Of a stretch of 64,000 nucleotides of DNA, positions 12,603 to 25,985 are shown one piece after another. The position numbers and the translations under genes are program-made. The notes under the pieces were generated by a model. It worked only from the letters and a program-made list of their open reading frames with translations, was not told the DNA's origin and did not search any database. The stretch is from Puffinus mauretanicus (taxonomy: Eukaryota > Chordata > Aves > Procellariiformes > Procellariidae), in the NCBI GenBank assembly GCA_023333565.1, contig JAJKFH010003650.1, positions 248,001-312,000 on the forward strand, given 5' to 3'. The first letter of the stretch is position 1; each line of letters opens with the position of its first letter.

Positions 12603-15600
12603 GTGCTTTTGGCAGCAGAAAAGAGTTATTATTTTTCTAAAATGTAAATGACTACATCCTTGTCATAAGGGGTAGTGTGTTACTCCTTCCAAGGGCAGAC
12701 AGGCTTTGATTTAGACAGTAATTGATTGCTTTCTATTAAGAATGAGGATTACTTCTCCAGTGTAATCTTAGACTACAATGCACAGGTTATGGGATGGAAT
12801 GTACAACCTATTTGTACATCACAGTTGGTCCAGATTCTGCTGGTCCTGGACACTTCCTGGTTGATTCACCATGTCTGACTTTATCAGTGGATGAATGCCA
12901 AGACTCTGTTCACCCTTTTGCCCCATTCCTGGCTGATCAGACGAAAGAAACAGATACAGCTAATCTTGTGAGTCTCCAGCCTCAGATTCCTGTATTAGCT
13001 CGTCATGTAGGGCGATTTGTAGTTGAGCCCTAGCCAAACAAAGAAGTCTTTCAAACACTGCAGGTCTGTGCAACGGTATGATATGGCTAATGAATTTAAA
13101 TAGTTATTTTCTGTAGTGGATTTTGATGTGTGAATGCAGTTAAATATGTCCACAAAAAAATGTAGCAGTCCAGAATACACACTGAAACAGTGATGTAAAT
13201 TAACTATATCTCTGTCACCAAAACTTATTTGGATTTTAAATTGCTTTTTATTTTCTAGACTATAGAACCTTTTAATTCATCACACCACCAACTACCCCCA
13301 AAATAGCGATGTTCTCTTTAACTTTTCATTTTCAGAGATGATTCATTCTTCAGTACAAGTTCTGAAAATTAAGGTGGTGGTGGTAGTTGGGAAATGTGCC
13401 ACTAATAGGGTCAAAACACATTTCTTGAGTTTTATATATACTAAGCCTGTATCAGACTTACATGATCACATCTAGTTTTGATAGCTTGTGTAGCAAAGAC
13501 CACAACCCAGAACTTTATAATATTTTTATATGGCATGTCACAATGTACTAGCTTTATCTACCAGAGCACAGCAAAAGGAGCTTATGTATGGCAACTGCTT
13601 GCTAGGTTTCCAAGTTTCCTCTTCTTTTGATACTGCCAGTAGTCTTTTATTTCTACATATATAATTCTGAGTTCCACTGTACTTGGATATATAATCTGGG
13701 CTGTATTCGTTTCACAAGTAAATTCAAAACCATTTCTTTTCAGTGATGAAAATAATGATCTGAATATAAGGCGCCGGAAAGCCTGTATTTAAATCTTAAT
13801 TTAATATATTAGTATTACTACTATTTAGTCATTTCAAATATTTTTGCGTGTTATTTTATGTAATACTGGAATAACTTGTGTAGTATAACTTCCAGAATGA
13901 CAATCCATGATTCTGGCTACCAATATTGTTTTGCCATTCTAATAACAATGGTGGTTTTCATTGATAAGAAATTCATCACATTTCCTTCATTCTGATATTT
14001 GAATGTGGTTTCTAACATTCCTTGAAGGCTTGAGATCTGTCCTTCAGCTAAAGCTCTGCAGATTTTTCCGCCTCCCCCCCCTTTTCTGATATATATATCT
14101 GATCTAAAATAACTGATGAGGTTTATCCTTTAAGTAGGTCCCAGTTATGGTCCTTCCCTGAACTTTCTGTGCATATTCTGTCTGTGTATCATTAGCGGCA
14201 CAGCATAGTAGGTTGCAGAATGTTTTTAAGAAAATGTTTTCCTCTAAGTTGTAGCATTCTTAACCTTATCCAGCAAAGAAGTATAAATCTCCGGAATTTA
14301 AAGAAGAAAAATTGAAAGAAACTTTTGTCTAAAAAAAGTCTTTTTCACTTTAGATGTTTGAAGAAGAGGAAGGCGGGGGATAGGTTTGAAAAGGTTTCAA
14401 AAATTCCTAAAGACCAAAGAAATTAATCAGCTATACATTAATGAAAAATAACATCAACTTTATTTCTTGTATTTTGAATCTGAACAAAGTTTTTTATTTC
14501 AGATTCAGATTTTTTTTTTCTGAATTCACTGTGGCTATTTATCATCGCTCTACAAATAATTCAGAATGTTATTGATGCTTTGATGTATCATGAGAGGAGG
14601 AGGGGTCAGCACCATCAACAGTGACCCTAGAGCATGCTTCAACTGGGAAAAACTTGGTAAGATACTGTAACTGATGTAACCTATTGGAGAATTAATATAT
14701 TATGCAATATTTCCCATAGTGAATTTAGAAAACAGAACATTTTCTAAGGCTTTCTGTATTCCCACATTAAATGAAAATGTGTATTTCCATACTCTACTAT
14801 CATAATATCATTTTCAAAATAGGCTTAGAATATTCACATCCACTACCTTTTTGTCAAAGATAGTTTTACACTAGATTAACCTGCAACGATTTGAACATGC
14901 TTCTTTATATCAATAACAATAGAGCTTGGGATTGGTATTGCTTTGTTGCAAATAAAACTATGAGGTTAAAGCTCATTAATCTCCTTGATACAGTTTGTCT
15001 GTGCTAGGAAGGATGGAGCTTAGTTTTCTTTCTTGTACGACTGTATCAATCACTAGTGCCATTCAGGAAGGAAAGAACACAGCATTGTATGAAGGTTATT
15101 AGACTAGAACCTGAGCAAGTTTCTGCCATTTTCCAGACCTCTTAAAATAAGCATCGTTATTCATTTCAAAGAATGTAAAAATGAGAGATTTACTTCATTC
15201 AAACAGATTTCTGCCTAGCTGTATGAAACTTCATTGTATTCCTTCATTAAAAGGTCTTCTAATTAACACTACAGAGTTCATCACAACACATCCTTACCCT
15301 GCAAGTTGGGGAAAAATTGATTTTTTGATAGTTCATTGTTTAGGCTGTTTTCTACTGATGTGACTTCTAGTAAGTTTTAGAAAGAAAATGTAGGAAAGTC
15401 CAACTGTATACATGAATCCATGTTCTGAGTCACTGAATACCAGAATTTGCTGAGGTTGTGTGAGCACCCTACAAGAAGGCATAAAAAGTTTTTTAGTCTT
15501 CATGGCTTCACAATTACAAGCATGTTGATGGTGAGGATTTAGAAGAGGAATAATTCAGAAAATGAGTCATAGGCTTTACTGTAAGATACTCAGAAATTAT

Positions 15601-18329
15601 GTCTTGCAGGATATCTACTTTTTTCCCTGATATGTCATTGTTAATTCCCATTTAGGTGACAGCTGAGAAATATTCTTGGTAGGAGGCAGGTTTCAACTCA
15701 GTAGTCAAATGAAAATATCTGATCTAACCACAGAGCCAAGATATATTATTTGACACACTGCTGCCTTGCAGACTGATTTATCAGCCTGTTACTAAAAGGG
15801 GCAGATGTTGCCTGCGTTCTGTTGCAATAATCTTAGAAATTTTGGGGCAAGTAATAGACATCTAAAAACAAATAGAGTGCTCAGTTAATTATACATTGTT
15901 TATTATTAAATAGATCCCTTTCTGAGGGCAGGCGCACACACTAGATTTGTCTGTCTTCTATTAATAAAATTAAGGAATAGCCTGGTAGGAGTAAGGAGCA
16001 GGATCTATGCCATGGTGTGTTAAGTTGAGTTCACATTAAAGATTCACATTCAGCTAATATAATTATTTTGGGATCCCTGAGATAATTATATTAAGCCCAG
16101 CCATAGAACCTGATCAACTTCCATTTCATTATAGTAACAGAATAGGACTGACCATATCCATTCTTCATATGTATCCTGTCATGTATAATTTGAAAGACAA
16201 TAGATGCATTGGGTGATTCAGGTGGACTTCTGGGATTCCCTTATGGAGGAACGTGAGATAGGATTGCAGCATAATTCTGTCCCTGTGAAACAGCTTGAAG
16301 TGTATATCATAAAGTATAAATTCACCAACACACTGCCAGACTCTTTAGGGCAAATAAAAAAAAAAATAAAAAAAGGTCTTGCAACCAAAAAACCACAATG
16401 GACAGATAATGGTTCGAGGCAACAGCTTGGAAGTATGGTGCTCAGACTTCTCGTAGGGGAATATTAGTAAATCCAGATGTTTCAGGAGCTTTCATACCAG
16501 GAAGTATAAGAATGTGGCCATGATCAAGCAGCTGTGGGACCAAGAGTATGTGAGGCAACTTCACTTCCACATGCAGACTGTGTGATACGGTAATACATTA
16601 TGTTTGAAATTTTGTTTCAGCAATGAGCTGTGTGGCAGCAAATCCTGATCTAAGTTATTTTGGGATACATATTGATATTTGTTGCCTTTGATATTGAAAT
16701 GTTTCAGAGACTGCTTTTATGATAGAATTCTGTAGTCATTTGTATTGAGATACTGTGCATCTATTCATGAAGTCCTTGCTATTTCACAGAAGGCATGACA
16801 CTAATAGTTTTTATCACATTTTCAAGACACCATGTCCTGATTTAATCATTCCCTTGCTGAGAGGTGATTACTGAACTTCTCAGATTGGGACTTCCTGACT
16901 CAGACAAATTTATTGATGGTTATCAAGCCTTTAAGTCACAGAACTTTTCCCTAATATCAGTAATCCATGTATGGAAACAGTCCAGACTGTTTTCTTAAAC
17001 CTACACTAAATTCCTTCATGAATACCTCAGGCACAAATATAAATTAGGTCCACATGACTAAATTTTTTTGATTTCATTTTCTTTTACTAAATGGAAGGCT
17101 GAAAAGAAGTTAAATTAAGGTCCAATTGGGAAGTGAACAAGAACACTGTTACTTAAATAACCCTTGAAAGATTTGATTATATTTCTTTTAGTCATACTCT
17201 TCCTATTCCCATGGACATAGTACACAATGACATGCAAAGATCCTAGATGACCAAACTGAGCAATATGAGGCAGAAATACTGACATTAACAAGTGCATTAC
17301 CAGAGCAGTTTTACACTGTACAACTTCAATGCTGATCAACAGAATCAAGAACCAATTTAGAGTTAAAAGTAACAGAATGATCTAAGAATGTTAAAGAAAA
17401 TCCCTCATACACTGCATGCTTTTTGATACTTCTCTACAGTTTTATTCAATAATCACTGTGCAAGATGTGTGAGGTTTTTATTTTTTAAATATATGTTAAC
17501 ATGATCCAGGAAAAGTATTCATGAAATAAAATTATATTAACTTATAATTTATTATATCCTTTAAAACTACTGGAGTAAATGTCAAGACTTTTGCTTTAAA
17601 AAAATAAGTATTTTAAAATTATAATAATTTTTCTTTCCTACCCTTCTATATTCGTATATTTTATTATTTTAAGTTCAGCAAATATGTATGCAAACAATTT
17701 CCATAATCACAGCAAGTACAGAAACCACTCACATATGTATAACTGTAAGTTATCTCTATTTTTATAAGTAACAGAACACACAGTTTCTAACCATTTAATT
17801 TCAGTGGCTGGAGAAAAAGAAATGAGAAATTGGGAAAACAACACAGGATTAATTAAAGCAAAAGCAAAACAAATAAGATGGTTGTAAATAAACATACTTG
17901 CTTTAGTTACGTGTCTGAATTACATCTAAGTCTTCTGTAAAGCAATGGAATTTCAAAGATATTCACAATGATTAAGAACTAGCAAGGAACTGCAAAGGTA
18001 CCAGATATCAGAAAACACACTAACACATGTAACAACTACTTACTGCTGCTGAATTAATATGCCATCCCTTTGAAAACAGTGTTAATCAGAGGAATATTAA
18101 ATGAATTCATATTGATATGTGTTAGTACTATCAACATCAGGAAAATTAATCCTAAAGTACTCTCATGACACACACATATTCATGAAAAATATTCTGGAAA
18201 ATACTTAGCCCATAGATAACACCAAAACGAATAGGGAGATGATCTAAGAAATACAAGGGAGGATTTCACAGAAGAAATGTTTATCTAACCTGTGCTGAGT
18301 GCTCTCCATGCTTGGATGACAGCGGTGTG
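12603..18329. other. Unique intronic sequence with chance open frames
   Basis: Two ATG frames (12794-13033, 79 codons; 16204-16467, 87 codons) show no domain I can name. The second ends in a lysine-rich low-complexity stretch translated from an A-run near 16360. No repeat family is recognised. Confidence 0.5.
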
Positions 18330-18440
18330 GCAGGAAACAAGATGGAGAGCAGCATGAGCTTAAACATTTGGGATTCAAATCCCACTTATGGGTTACTGAG
18401 TCATACTTTGTATTTTCTTACTCTATACTGTCTGATTTGA
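18330..18440 (+). mobile_element. Possible MIR-type SINE relic
   Basis: The text gggattcaaatcccactta resembles the B-box-to-core transition of a tRNA-derived SINE. It is followed by a weak gttactgagtcat / ttttcttactcta resemblance to the MIR core. The match is poor and could be chance. Confidence 0.3.
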
Positions 18441-20618
18441 GGACATAGTAGTGTATTCTTTTGGCACTGTCATAGTTGGCTTTCTTGGTCTTCATTTTCA
18501 TATAGGGAAGAAAAGTAAGGTAAGATTGAACTGTTTGAAATAAGATGACTTTAATGTAACTGACTGAAGCATGACTGCAGAATTTTAGTTTTCATGCTCC
18601 TATGTATTCACTTAGTAAAGTAGGTAAGGCATTGTTCAGGAATAAACACATTTTAGATTCTAGATTGAACACAACAAAACTATCTCTAAACTTGGTTTTT
18701 TGCTCTGCAATCTTTTCCATAACCCCATTAATTGTGTGCAGCAATTTTTCTTTCTAGTCTACGATATACATGCAAAATCTGAGACAACACAATTCCTTCA
18801 TATTGTAAACTTAAAACAAGTCATGAAATCTCTGCTTAGAATCCCTCAAATTTTGTCATACCCCAAATTCTTCTCCCTGCCACTATTACTGTGATATTTT
18901 ATAGAAAGAGAAAACAGAAGTATCATCAAGGTTGGTAGAAATGAACTTTACACTTCCCCTCTAAAATATTCTGACTTCGCTTCAAAAATTCAATTTTTTG
19001 AAAATTCAAACCATTTCTGGAAATGGAAGAAAAATTGCAGCTTTGAAAACTTCTTTACACTTAATTAAAATGTGATGCCTTTGCATTTAAAACCAACAAA
19101 AACCCCAACTTTAGCTCTTTCAATCAGTCCTTCCTTTTGCTACAGTTGATGGATATTTCTACCTATCATATGAAGATAGAGTCTATAGGGAGATAGATTA
19201 TCAGTCTCTTTTTACTTTTCTACTACACTAGGAGATGAAACAATTGATCAGTCAGATCTAGAGTTCTCTGCTGCATTATTGTTGACAATGATATCTTTGA
19301 GACCTCTAGGAAAACAATATTTATAAATATGTTAGCCCATCTTATTTTGTCCACCATTTATTTTGTTACTAAAATCTTACCTGTATCTTTTTCAGGAATA
19401 TAATTCAAGATCCACACTTTTCATTGGTTCAGCACTGTTTTGCTATAGAGATTTAACAACAGAGTGAAACATAATCTGACAGCCAAAGGAGGCTCTAAAG
19501 TATGAAAATGTGATTACCCTGCCAGTGGTAGCTCTGTGCAACCTATTCTTTTGGTTGGAACTCCATCCTATGTCACATTTCATAAAGTCTTAATAGATCT
19601 TCTTCCTCTCACACAATAAAGTTCAAAGCAAAGGAATTCTTCCTGCAGTGACAGAACTCCCATAAAACAAAGTGGAAGTCTCAGAAATGTACAGGTCATA
19701 CAGAATTATTCTAAAGGAATTGGCCATATTTTTCCTTCTTTTCTTGTGTTCCCCTATTTTAATAATATCACTGCAAACATCAGGAATTAAAAAATTAATT
19801 TAAAATACTAAGTCCAGTAAGCATTCAAATTCTTCAACAACTACATAAAAGGAAAACAACTAAACATAACTAAAATCAGTCAATTATACTGTGAGCTGAT
19901 TGGTGCCAGAAATGGGAAAAAAAAAAAATCCAAGCAATGAAATCTACTAAATTGAGGATCTAGGTATAGGTGCAGAAACTATCTTTGAGTGTTTTTATCT
20001 ATTACCTTCCCCTCCCTAGCCATTACCTGAAGTAATTTCAAGTTACCTTGAAAGTATGTCCCCTTTAAAGATAATAGCTAGGGCTTAATGAAGTAAGATT
20101 TTTATTCACTTATTTATAATACCAAATCTGACTGTAGAGTCTAAAGAAAATGTTAATGACAAATGAAAGAACAATTTTGTATTAATTCTTCCAGTGTAAT
20201 CTTATCCTTGCAATTTATAGACTAGGTTAAATATATCTTTCTTCCTAGGGTTTATATGGTTCTATGGCATCAGTTTTGATGAGAAATATAATACTAGTTA
20301 TAAATAATTCCAGCATGCAGCACGTTTCCAATTCACAATATTAAAATGACCAAATATGAAAGACTTTCACTAAATTAATTTTATTTCCAGCTCTGTATGT
20401 AATAAACTACCAGAAAACAGGTTGTGTAAACTTTCTACACGAGAATAAAATTGAATGATCTACAGGTGTTGTGAATCAGTCTAAATGGAAACGTAACTTT
20501 TAGAAACCTTTTCTATTCAACATGGAAAATAGAGATCCACAAGCAACAATCAAATTTGTTATAGACTCAGGTGAAATATAGGTCAATTTTGTGCAAACAG
20601 ATACATCGTATCAGGCAT
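18441..20618. other. Unique AT-rich intronic sequence
   Basis: I see no supported feature here. Confidence 0.5.
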
Positions 20619-20830
20619 TCAGTAAAAACTATTGAGCTGCACCATTTGTATGCCACCAACATAATCAGGAATCTCTGCACACTGCTCTTTAGCTGTATAC
20701 CATGGTAGCAATGCTGGTGGTGGGCCAGGTAGATCCACGCTCCGCACCCTACATAAGAAAGCATTAGAACGATTGTCTAGCACATCCCAGGTGAGTTCTC
20801 TGGTGGCTGCTCTAATGGGCACTTAGGACC
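20619..20830 (-). other. GC-richer island of unknown origin with overlapping open frames
   Basis: About 200 bp stand out from the AT-rich surroundings by higher GC and several CpGs. Two overlapping minus-strand frames are open here. One (GTG-started) includes DNRSNAFLCRVRSVDLPGPP; the other (ATG-started) includes SYVGCGAWIYLAHHQHC. On the plus strand cccag|gtgagt at about 20787-20796 is a good donor-like site. I cannot assign it. Candidates are an old repeat, a pseudogene fragment or a lncRNA exon. Confidence 0.35.
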
Positions 20831-23800
20831 GTTTGATTCCATTTAGTTTGGAAATTTAGAATTTAGAAATTAATCCCTTAACATGATGAAATTATCAGAA
20901 TTTATGCATTTCTTCAAAAACATTTTTCACATACAAGCACAAAAATTGATAAGAGAAAATTAATATTCTAAGGTCTCATTCAGAATTTCTCAACCAGTCA
21001 AATAAGATCAGTGTTGCCTTGAAATATTTTGGAGAATTTCTGCTTAAAGCAACACTACAATGTATATTCTCCCTTAAGAATACTGAATAGCCAGCATGTA
21101 AAAAGAATTTCTAAGTATACTGATACATTTGCATGACTTTAATGTCTAAAACCATCTAATTTAGGATATATTTTGTAATGATATAGCAACATTCCTCCTA
21201 TATCAATCTTTAGTGCAGTCAAGTATGCATAGAAACTGAAATATTTATATTCCTTCCATTCATTTCTATAAAATACCATAGAACATAATTTGTGTCATAA
21301 ATTGTATATGCTGTTATCTTGCTGGATTTGTTCAGTTCAATGACTGATATTACACAGTTACCAAATATTTTGTCTTATCTTTTATCACCCTTTAGTAGCC
21401 ATGTGAATCTCTGTAGGGCGATACTGCAAATTGTTTGCTGTATTCAAGACTTGTTTGGTGGCAAAAAAAATTAAGTCAGGGTCATTCATTCAAGACTGAG
21501 TATTTTTTCTATTCATTTGTTCTCCTCTGGTCTCAGCACAAGATGCTTTTATTCTACCTGAAATCCAAACCAGATCTTTTCCTGCAATTTGTTTTGAATA
21601 TTTCTCTTAGGTGCTTAATGTGGTAATTGTATCAGACACTAATATAGTCTCCCATATAAAAACACACACACAAAAACATCAGTTTTTTCATTATTTTAAC
21701 AAGTGTGGCTTATCCAGAAGTAATGAAGTGAATTGCATTGGTATTGCAAAGACAGCATCGTATTACTGCAGTTAAACTAATGATCGAAACCACAGAGCTG
21801 ATAAAAACCTGGGCCATCTGTTTCGTGCTAAAGCAACTTTAACAATATGAACATTTTCTTATTGCTCTTGGACTTATTGCACAATCTCTACTCAATTCTT
21901 TGATTGGTAATCTGGATGAAAATAACCTACACTTCTACAGCTAAACCGCTGTTTTATAACCCTGCAATTCCCATTTAACCTATTTGTACTGATGTCATCT
22001 GAGTAACTATCATAAAACTTCTATAATAGGTAGATTAAAAGTTAAGTTGGTTTCTAGTGGTGGATCACAGTTTCTGTCTTCTGGTCAGTTCTAGAAGACT
22101 AGAATTTACCGCACCATTGACTTGACATTAAAATAGCACTGTAGTTTAAACTAATGAGTTTCACTTTTGGGATTAGCGACAGAGGAACCTACAAGGAAGA
22201 GAAAAGGTTCTTATTTAGGGCAGGATTTGATACTTCCAGATACAGTTAGTCTGCAAGTGTCCTTTTTTTTCCCCCCTAGCATTTGCACTAGAATTGTGTG
22301 CCAGTGTAGCATTTGACAAGGTATGGAAGGGACAGGATGGCTTTTATATATTTCTATTAGAATAAGGAAGAGTCAAGCCTGGAAATATCATTCATTTCTA
22401 GCCTTCGCATTTTTTTCTTTTTATATACTTTTACAGAGTCATGTTTTTTCTTTTAACAATACTAGCTGGAAATGCTACATCATCTTCCAATTCTAGTTGG
22501 AAAAGAAAGCTATGTACTAGAATTTTACTGATATAATTGATTATAATATATTTAACATTCTCAGATCACAGTTTATCATTTTTATTTTTTTGGTACAATT
22601 AAGTTTCAATCTCACTAGCATGTCATTTTTTTTATTTACTTTTTTTGGTCATGATTAAAACAGTCAATGATGTTTTCCACAACTCACTGACAAAGAGTGT
22701 GGTTGGTTCTCTTTTCCAGATGGAGCTCTGACCCAAATACTCATAGATATTTGTGGTCTTGATGTCTTTGTACAAGTTACCAAATATGAGGTATTTTTCT
22801 TTAAAGTCAGAAAATAATGAACTCATTGCTCTGAAAACAGGGGAAAAGACCGTTCCATTATAATAACCTTTTGTGGCACAAAATATAATAGGAAGAGTTA
22901 TCTTAACATTTTAATAACCTTTAAAATACTTATAAGAATCCTTAATAACAATTCCTGTTAGAAAATATAGTAAGGACTAAAGCAGTATCATCTTCACCAC
23001 TTTGAAATGCAGCTGTTATCAGAGAAAAGAGGATATATGAGTTACTCCAGGGTGGTGAGACCAATGGAGAAAAAATAGGAGTCTGTGGGAACACAGGAAC
23101 TGTGAGGTCTAGTGGGGATTTTGGTGGGTGACGAGAGAAGTCTCCAAAGATGCCTTTGCTCTCCCACTCAGCAGTTACACTTTGTTCCCTCTCCTTGTAG
23201 TCTATCTTGTTCCTCTCAGACTGTTTCCCTCAAATATGGAGGGAAAAGAGGTAGGTTACTCATTCCAGGAAGGACAAAGTCTGGGAGAGACAAGGACAGA
23301 GGTAGGTTGTCCCTGAGACTGACTGGAAGATCAAGCTGCTTCTGCTGCCACCAGATGAAAGAGGTTATAGCAAAGTTAGATCTCCCACAAACACACAGAT
23401 GCAGACACTCAAGCATCCTTTCCACACCCTAGCAGCAGGAGAGGTAAAGGAAAGTAGGGGAAAGAGATTATTTACTCTGATGACAAAGACACCATGCTGA
23501 TTAACAGGGTTTTTTTTCCATAATGATGTTTTCCATAAGGGTAAGATTTACTGTTTCGAGCATCACTGGAGTCTATTCCAAATCTTTCTGTGAACTTTCT
23601 TCCTCTTTCCAGGGGTGAATCCATTCTGCTATTTCCTCCCTCCCCGCAAACTGTTCTAAATTATTCTATCACCACTTACATTCTATTTTTGAGATGTTCC
23701 TAATGAACAACACAAGACATGCACAAATGTAGACTAGTCTAAAAATAATCTATGGCAGACACAGCTGCACTCACTGGAAATGAGAGTGGAGAAGCCGCAT

Positions 23801-25716
23801 GCAGCAGCATGGCATATCTCCCAGTCATGTAACCCTGTGAGCGTGCACTGCATCTGGCAATGTTCTTAGAGCTTTAGTTATCCGTTCTCCCAGAGAATTA
23901 CCTCTGTGTTACTACTATCCCATACACTGCATTCTGTAAAGATAATGATTGCTACATAATTAAACCATGAAGGCATACAGCTAATATGGCACTTAAATAA
24001 CATAACGTTTATGCTATGAATTTCTGAAATTTGGCTCATGAAATATAAATTGACTTCTCCAGCAGTGTTGTTGAATGTGTCACTATCTTACCAGCTCACT
24101 GCATCTCTGGTAACAGAGTTCTGCATCACTATAAGATTATCCTGAAACATATCTGCTAATATCTCAGCAGATAATGATCAAATTTTAAAACGTTTGCAGC
24201 TTCATATAAGAAAGTTTGGCTTATATCAACAAGCTTTTGTGCTGCACAAAAAAAGACTTGTGTCTTTTAAAACAAGAAACACCTTTTCTAATTTTGGTTT
24301 TATGATGTACCTTATTAAAATACTAGCAATAAACCAACACAGTTAATATTGTATGGAAACAAACCTTTGTCTGAAATGAAAATCATCTGCAAAGAAATAG
24401 TTACAGAAACAAGGCACAGACAGTTACTTATATTGCCCACTGCAGGAGTCTTAGCTAGCTAAAGCACTTACAGAGACTAATACTCTTAAGATATAAAGTT
24501 ATTTCATGTGGTATGCTTTCTTCTATGATCTACTCATATCTAACGTCTTGTATCTTTTAGGGCTAAATTTCACATTAATGTATTATCAAAATAAGTGATC
24601 ATGGCCTTCAATTTCAACTCATAATAAATATGAACAGTGCATCAATTGTATTTACTGTCCTTTTTTTTGACCTTCTGCCCATAAAACAGCTGTTCTCCCA
24701 ATTTTTTTTAATGTAAGTTTTATGTTATTTTTGCATGTAAATGTACTCAATCAAATTTAAAGAAAATACATATTTTTCCATATTGGTGGTGAAAATCTTT
24801 ATGACCAAAGTTGAAAAGCATTTTCCTTTACCATTAACATCTAATACATGGCTATTCAAAAACAACAACAAAAAAGGCATATAAGGATCCCTACTGTTTT
24901 ACTAGAATGACATCTCAGTAGATTTCTGTCTCTCACTGTAACTAGTATTGCCAATACTTTCAAAGTAAAAAGACAGTGACCAGTCATTTGTTTGAGGTTT
25001 TTTGTGAATGGCTGACTAATCTTTAATTTATCCAAAGTACAATGATTCCAGAGAAATCCAAAATGCTGTAAAAATTATTGCGCAAATATTTCCAGAGTTA
25101 GGACTTTTTTAGACTGTAGTTGATTCTACCTGTTCCTGTTGATTTGCCCAAATTTCTTTGTATTTTGAATACAAGATATGAATGCTTTGACTCCCTATAT
25201 ACTTTCCTAGTATATGGACTATATCATGTGATATATCAATTGATCTGAAGTTTTATTGTACTTATTGCCTAAAAAATAATTGAACCTATATAAGAAAATG
25301 TGTTTGTTCATCTGCTATATTTCTGGTAATTCATTTCAATTCAAGTGCAAATGTTCCACGGTCCACTCCATTATTCTCCCCAAACTGAGTTTAAATCTTA
25401 CTACCAAGGGGCTTGCCTGGGGCTACTTTATTAATCTAATAATTACCAAGCAGCACAGAGGCATTAGTAATTAACATATTACTTTTCTTCTCATTTATTT
25501 GTAATCTATTCCTCCAATCCCAGCTCCCATGGAGGGGAAATTTAAATGTAACTCATTAAAATATCAAAAGCTAACAGTAAGCACAATTTATACCATTGCA
25601 AAGCAAACAGTGTTTTCTCTGTTGAAAGATTTAATGTTAAATTTGTGGTTTAATATTCTAAATATATTGTGTTAAACTCATTTGTAGCTTATTTAATATT
25701 CCATATAAAGGACAAA
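20831..25716. other. Unique intronic sequence
   Basis: A somewhat GC-richer patch at about 23040-23460 carries open frames of up to 106 codons. The longest begins with GTG rather than ATG and shows no recognised domain. A T/C-run lies at about 22263-22278. No repeat family is identified. Confidence 0.5.
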
Positions 25717-25985
25717 GAGGACAAAAAGGTCATTTTTAGCAAATCACACCTGATTAAAGTAAATGATTCTATAATCAAATGACTGGTCCTGTAGATGGAA
25801 GGGAGAGCAGATGATGTAATTTATCTTGATCTTAGCAAAGCTTTTGGATACAGTCTCCCACTGTACCCTGGTAGCCAAACAAAGGACATGTGGACTGGAT
25901 GAGTGAACTGTAAAATTGGTGGAAAATTGGCCATACCATCAGTACCACAGGAACAGTCAAGGGAAAAACTTAAGAGGAGCAACAG
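25717..25985 (+). mobile_element. CR1 LINE fragment, RT palm region (decayed)
   Basis: The DNA follows the CR1 RT consensus: a segment like 'kkg.flanh...mtglvd' leads to DVIYLDLSKAFGYSL, matching the CR1 motif V-YLD-SKAFDT. After a frameshift, words corresponding to the 'W...NWL..R' and 'SGVPQGS' regions appear near 25920-25970. The catalytic FADD block and the 3' tail are absent. It is an old, inactive internal fragment. Confidence 0.82.

Noticed and set aside
12794..13033. 79-codon ATG frame
   Set aside because: No recognisable domain and no promoter or splice context. Its length is not unusual for 64 kb of sequence.
23112..23432. 106-codon frame in a GC-richer patch
   Set aside because: It starts with GTG, overlaps other frames on both strands and shows no domain, so it is most likely chance.
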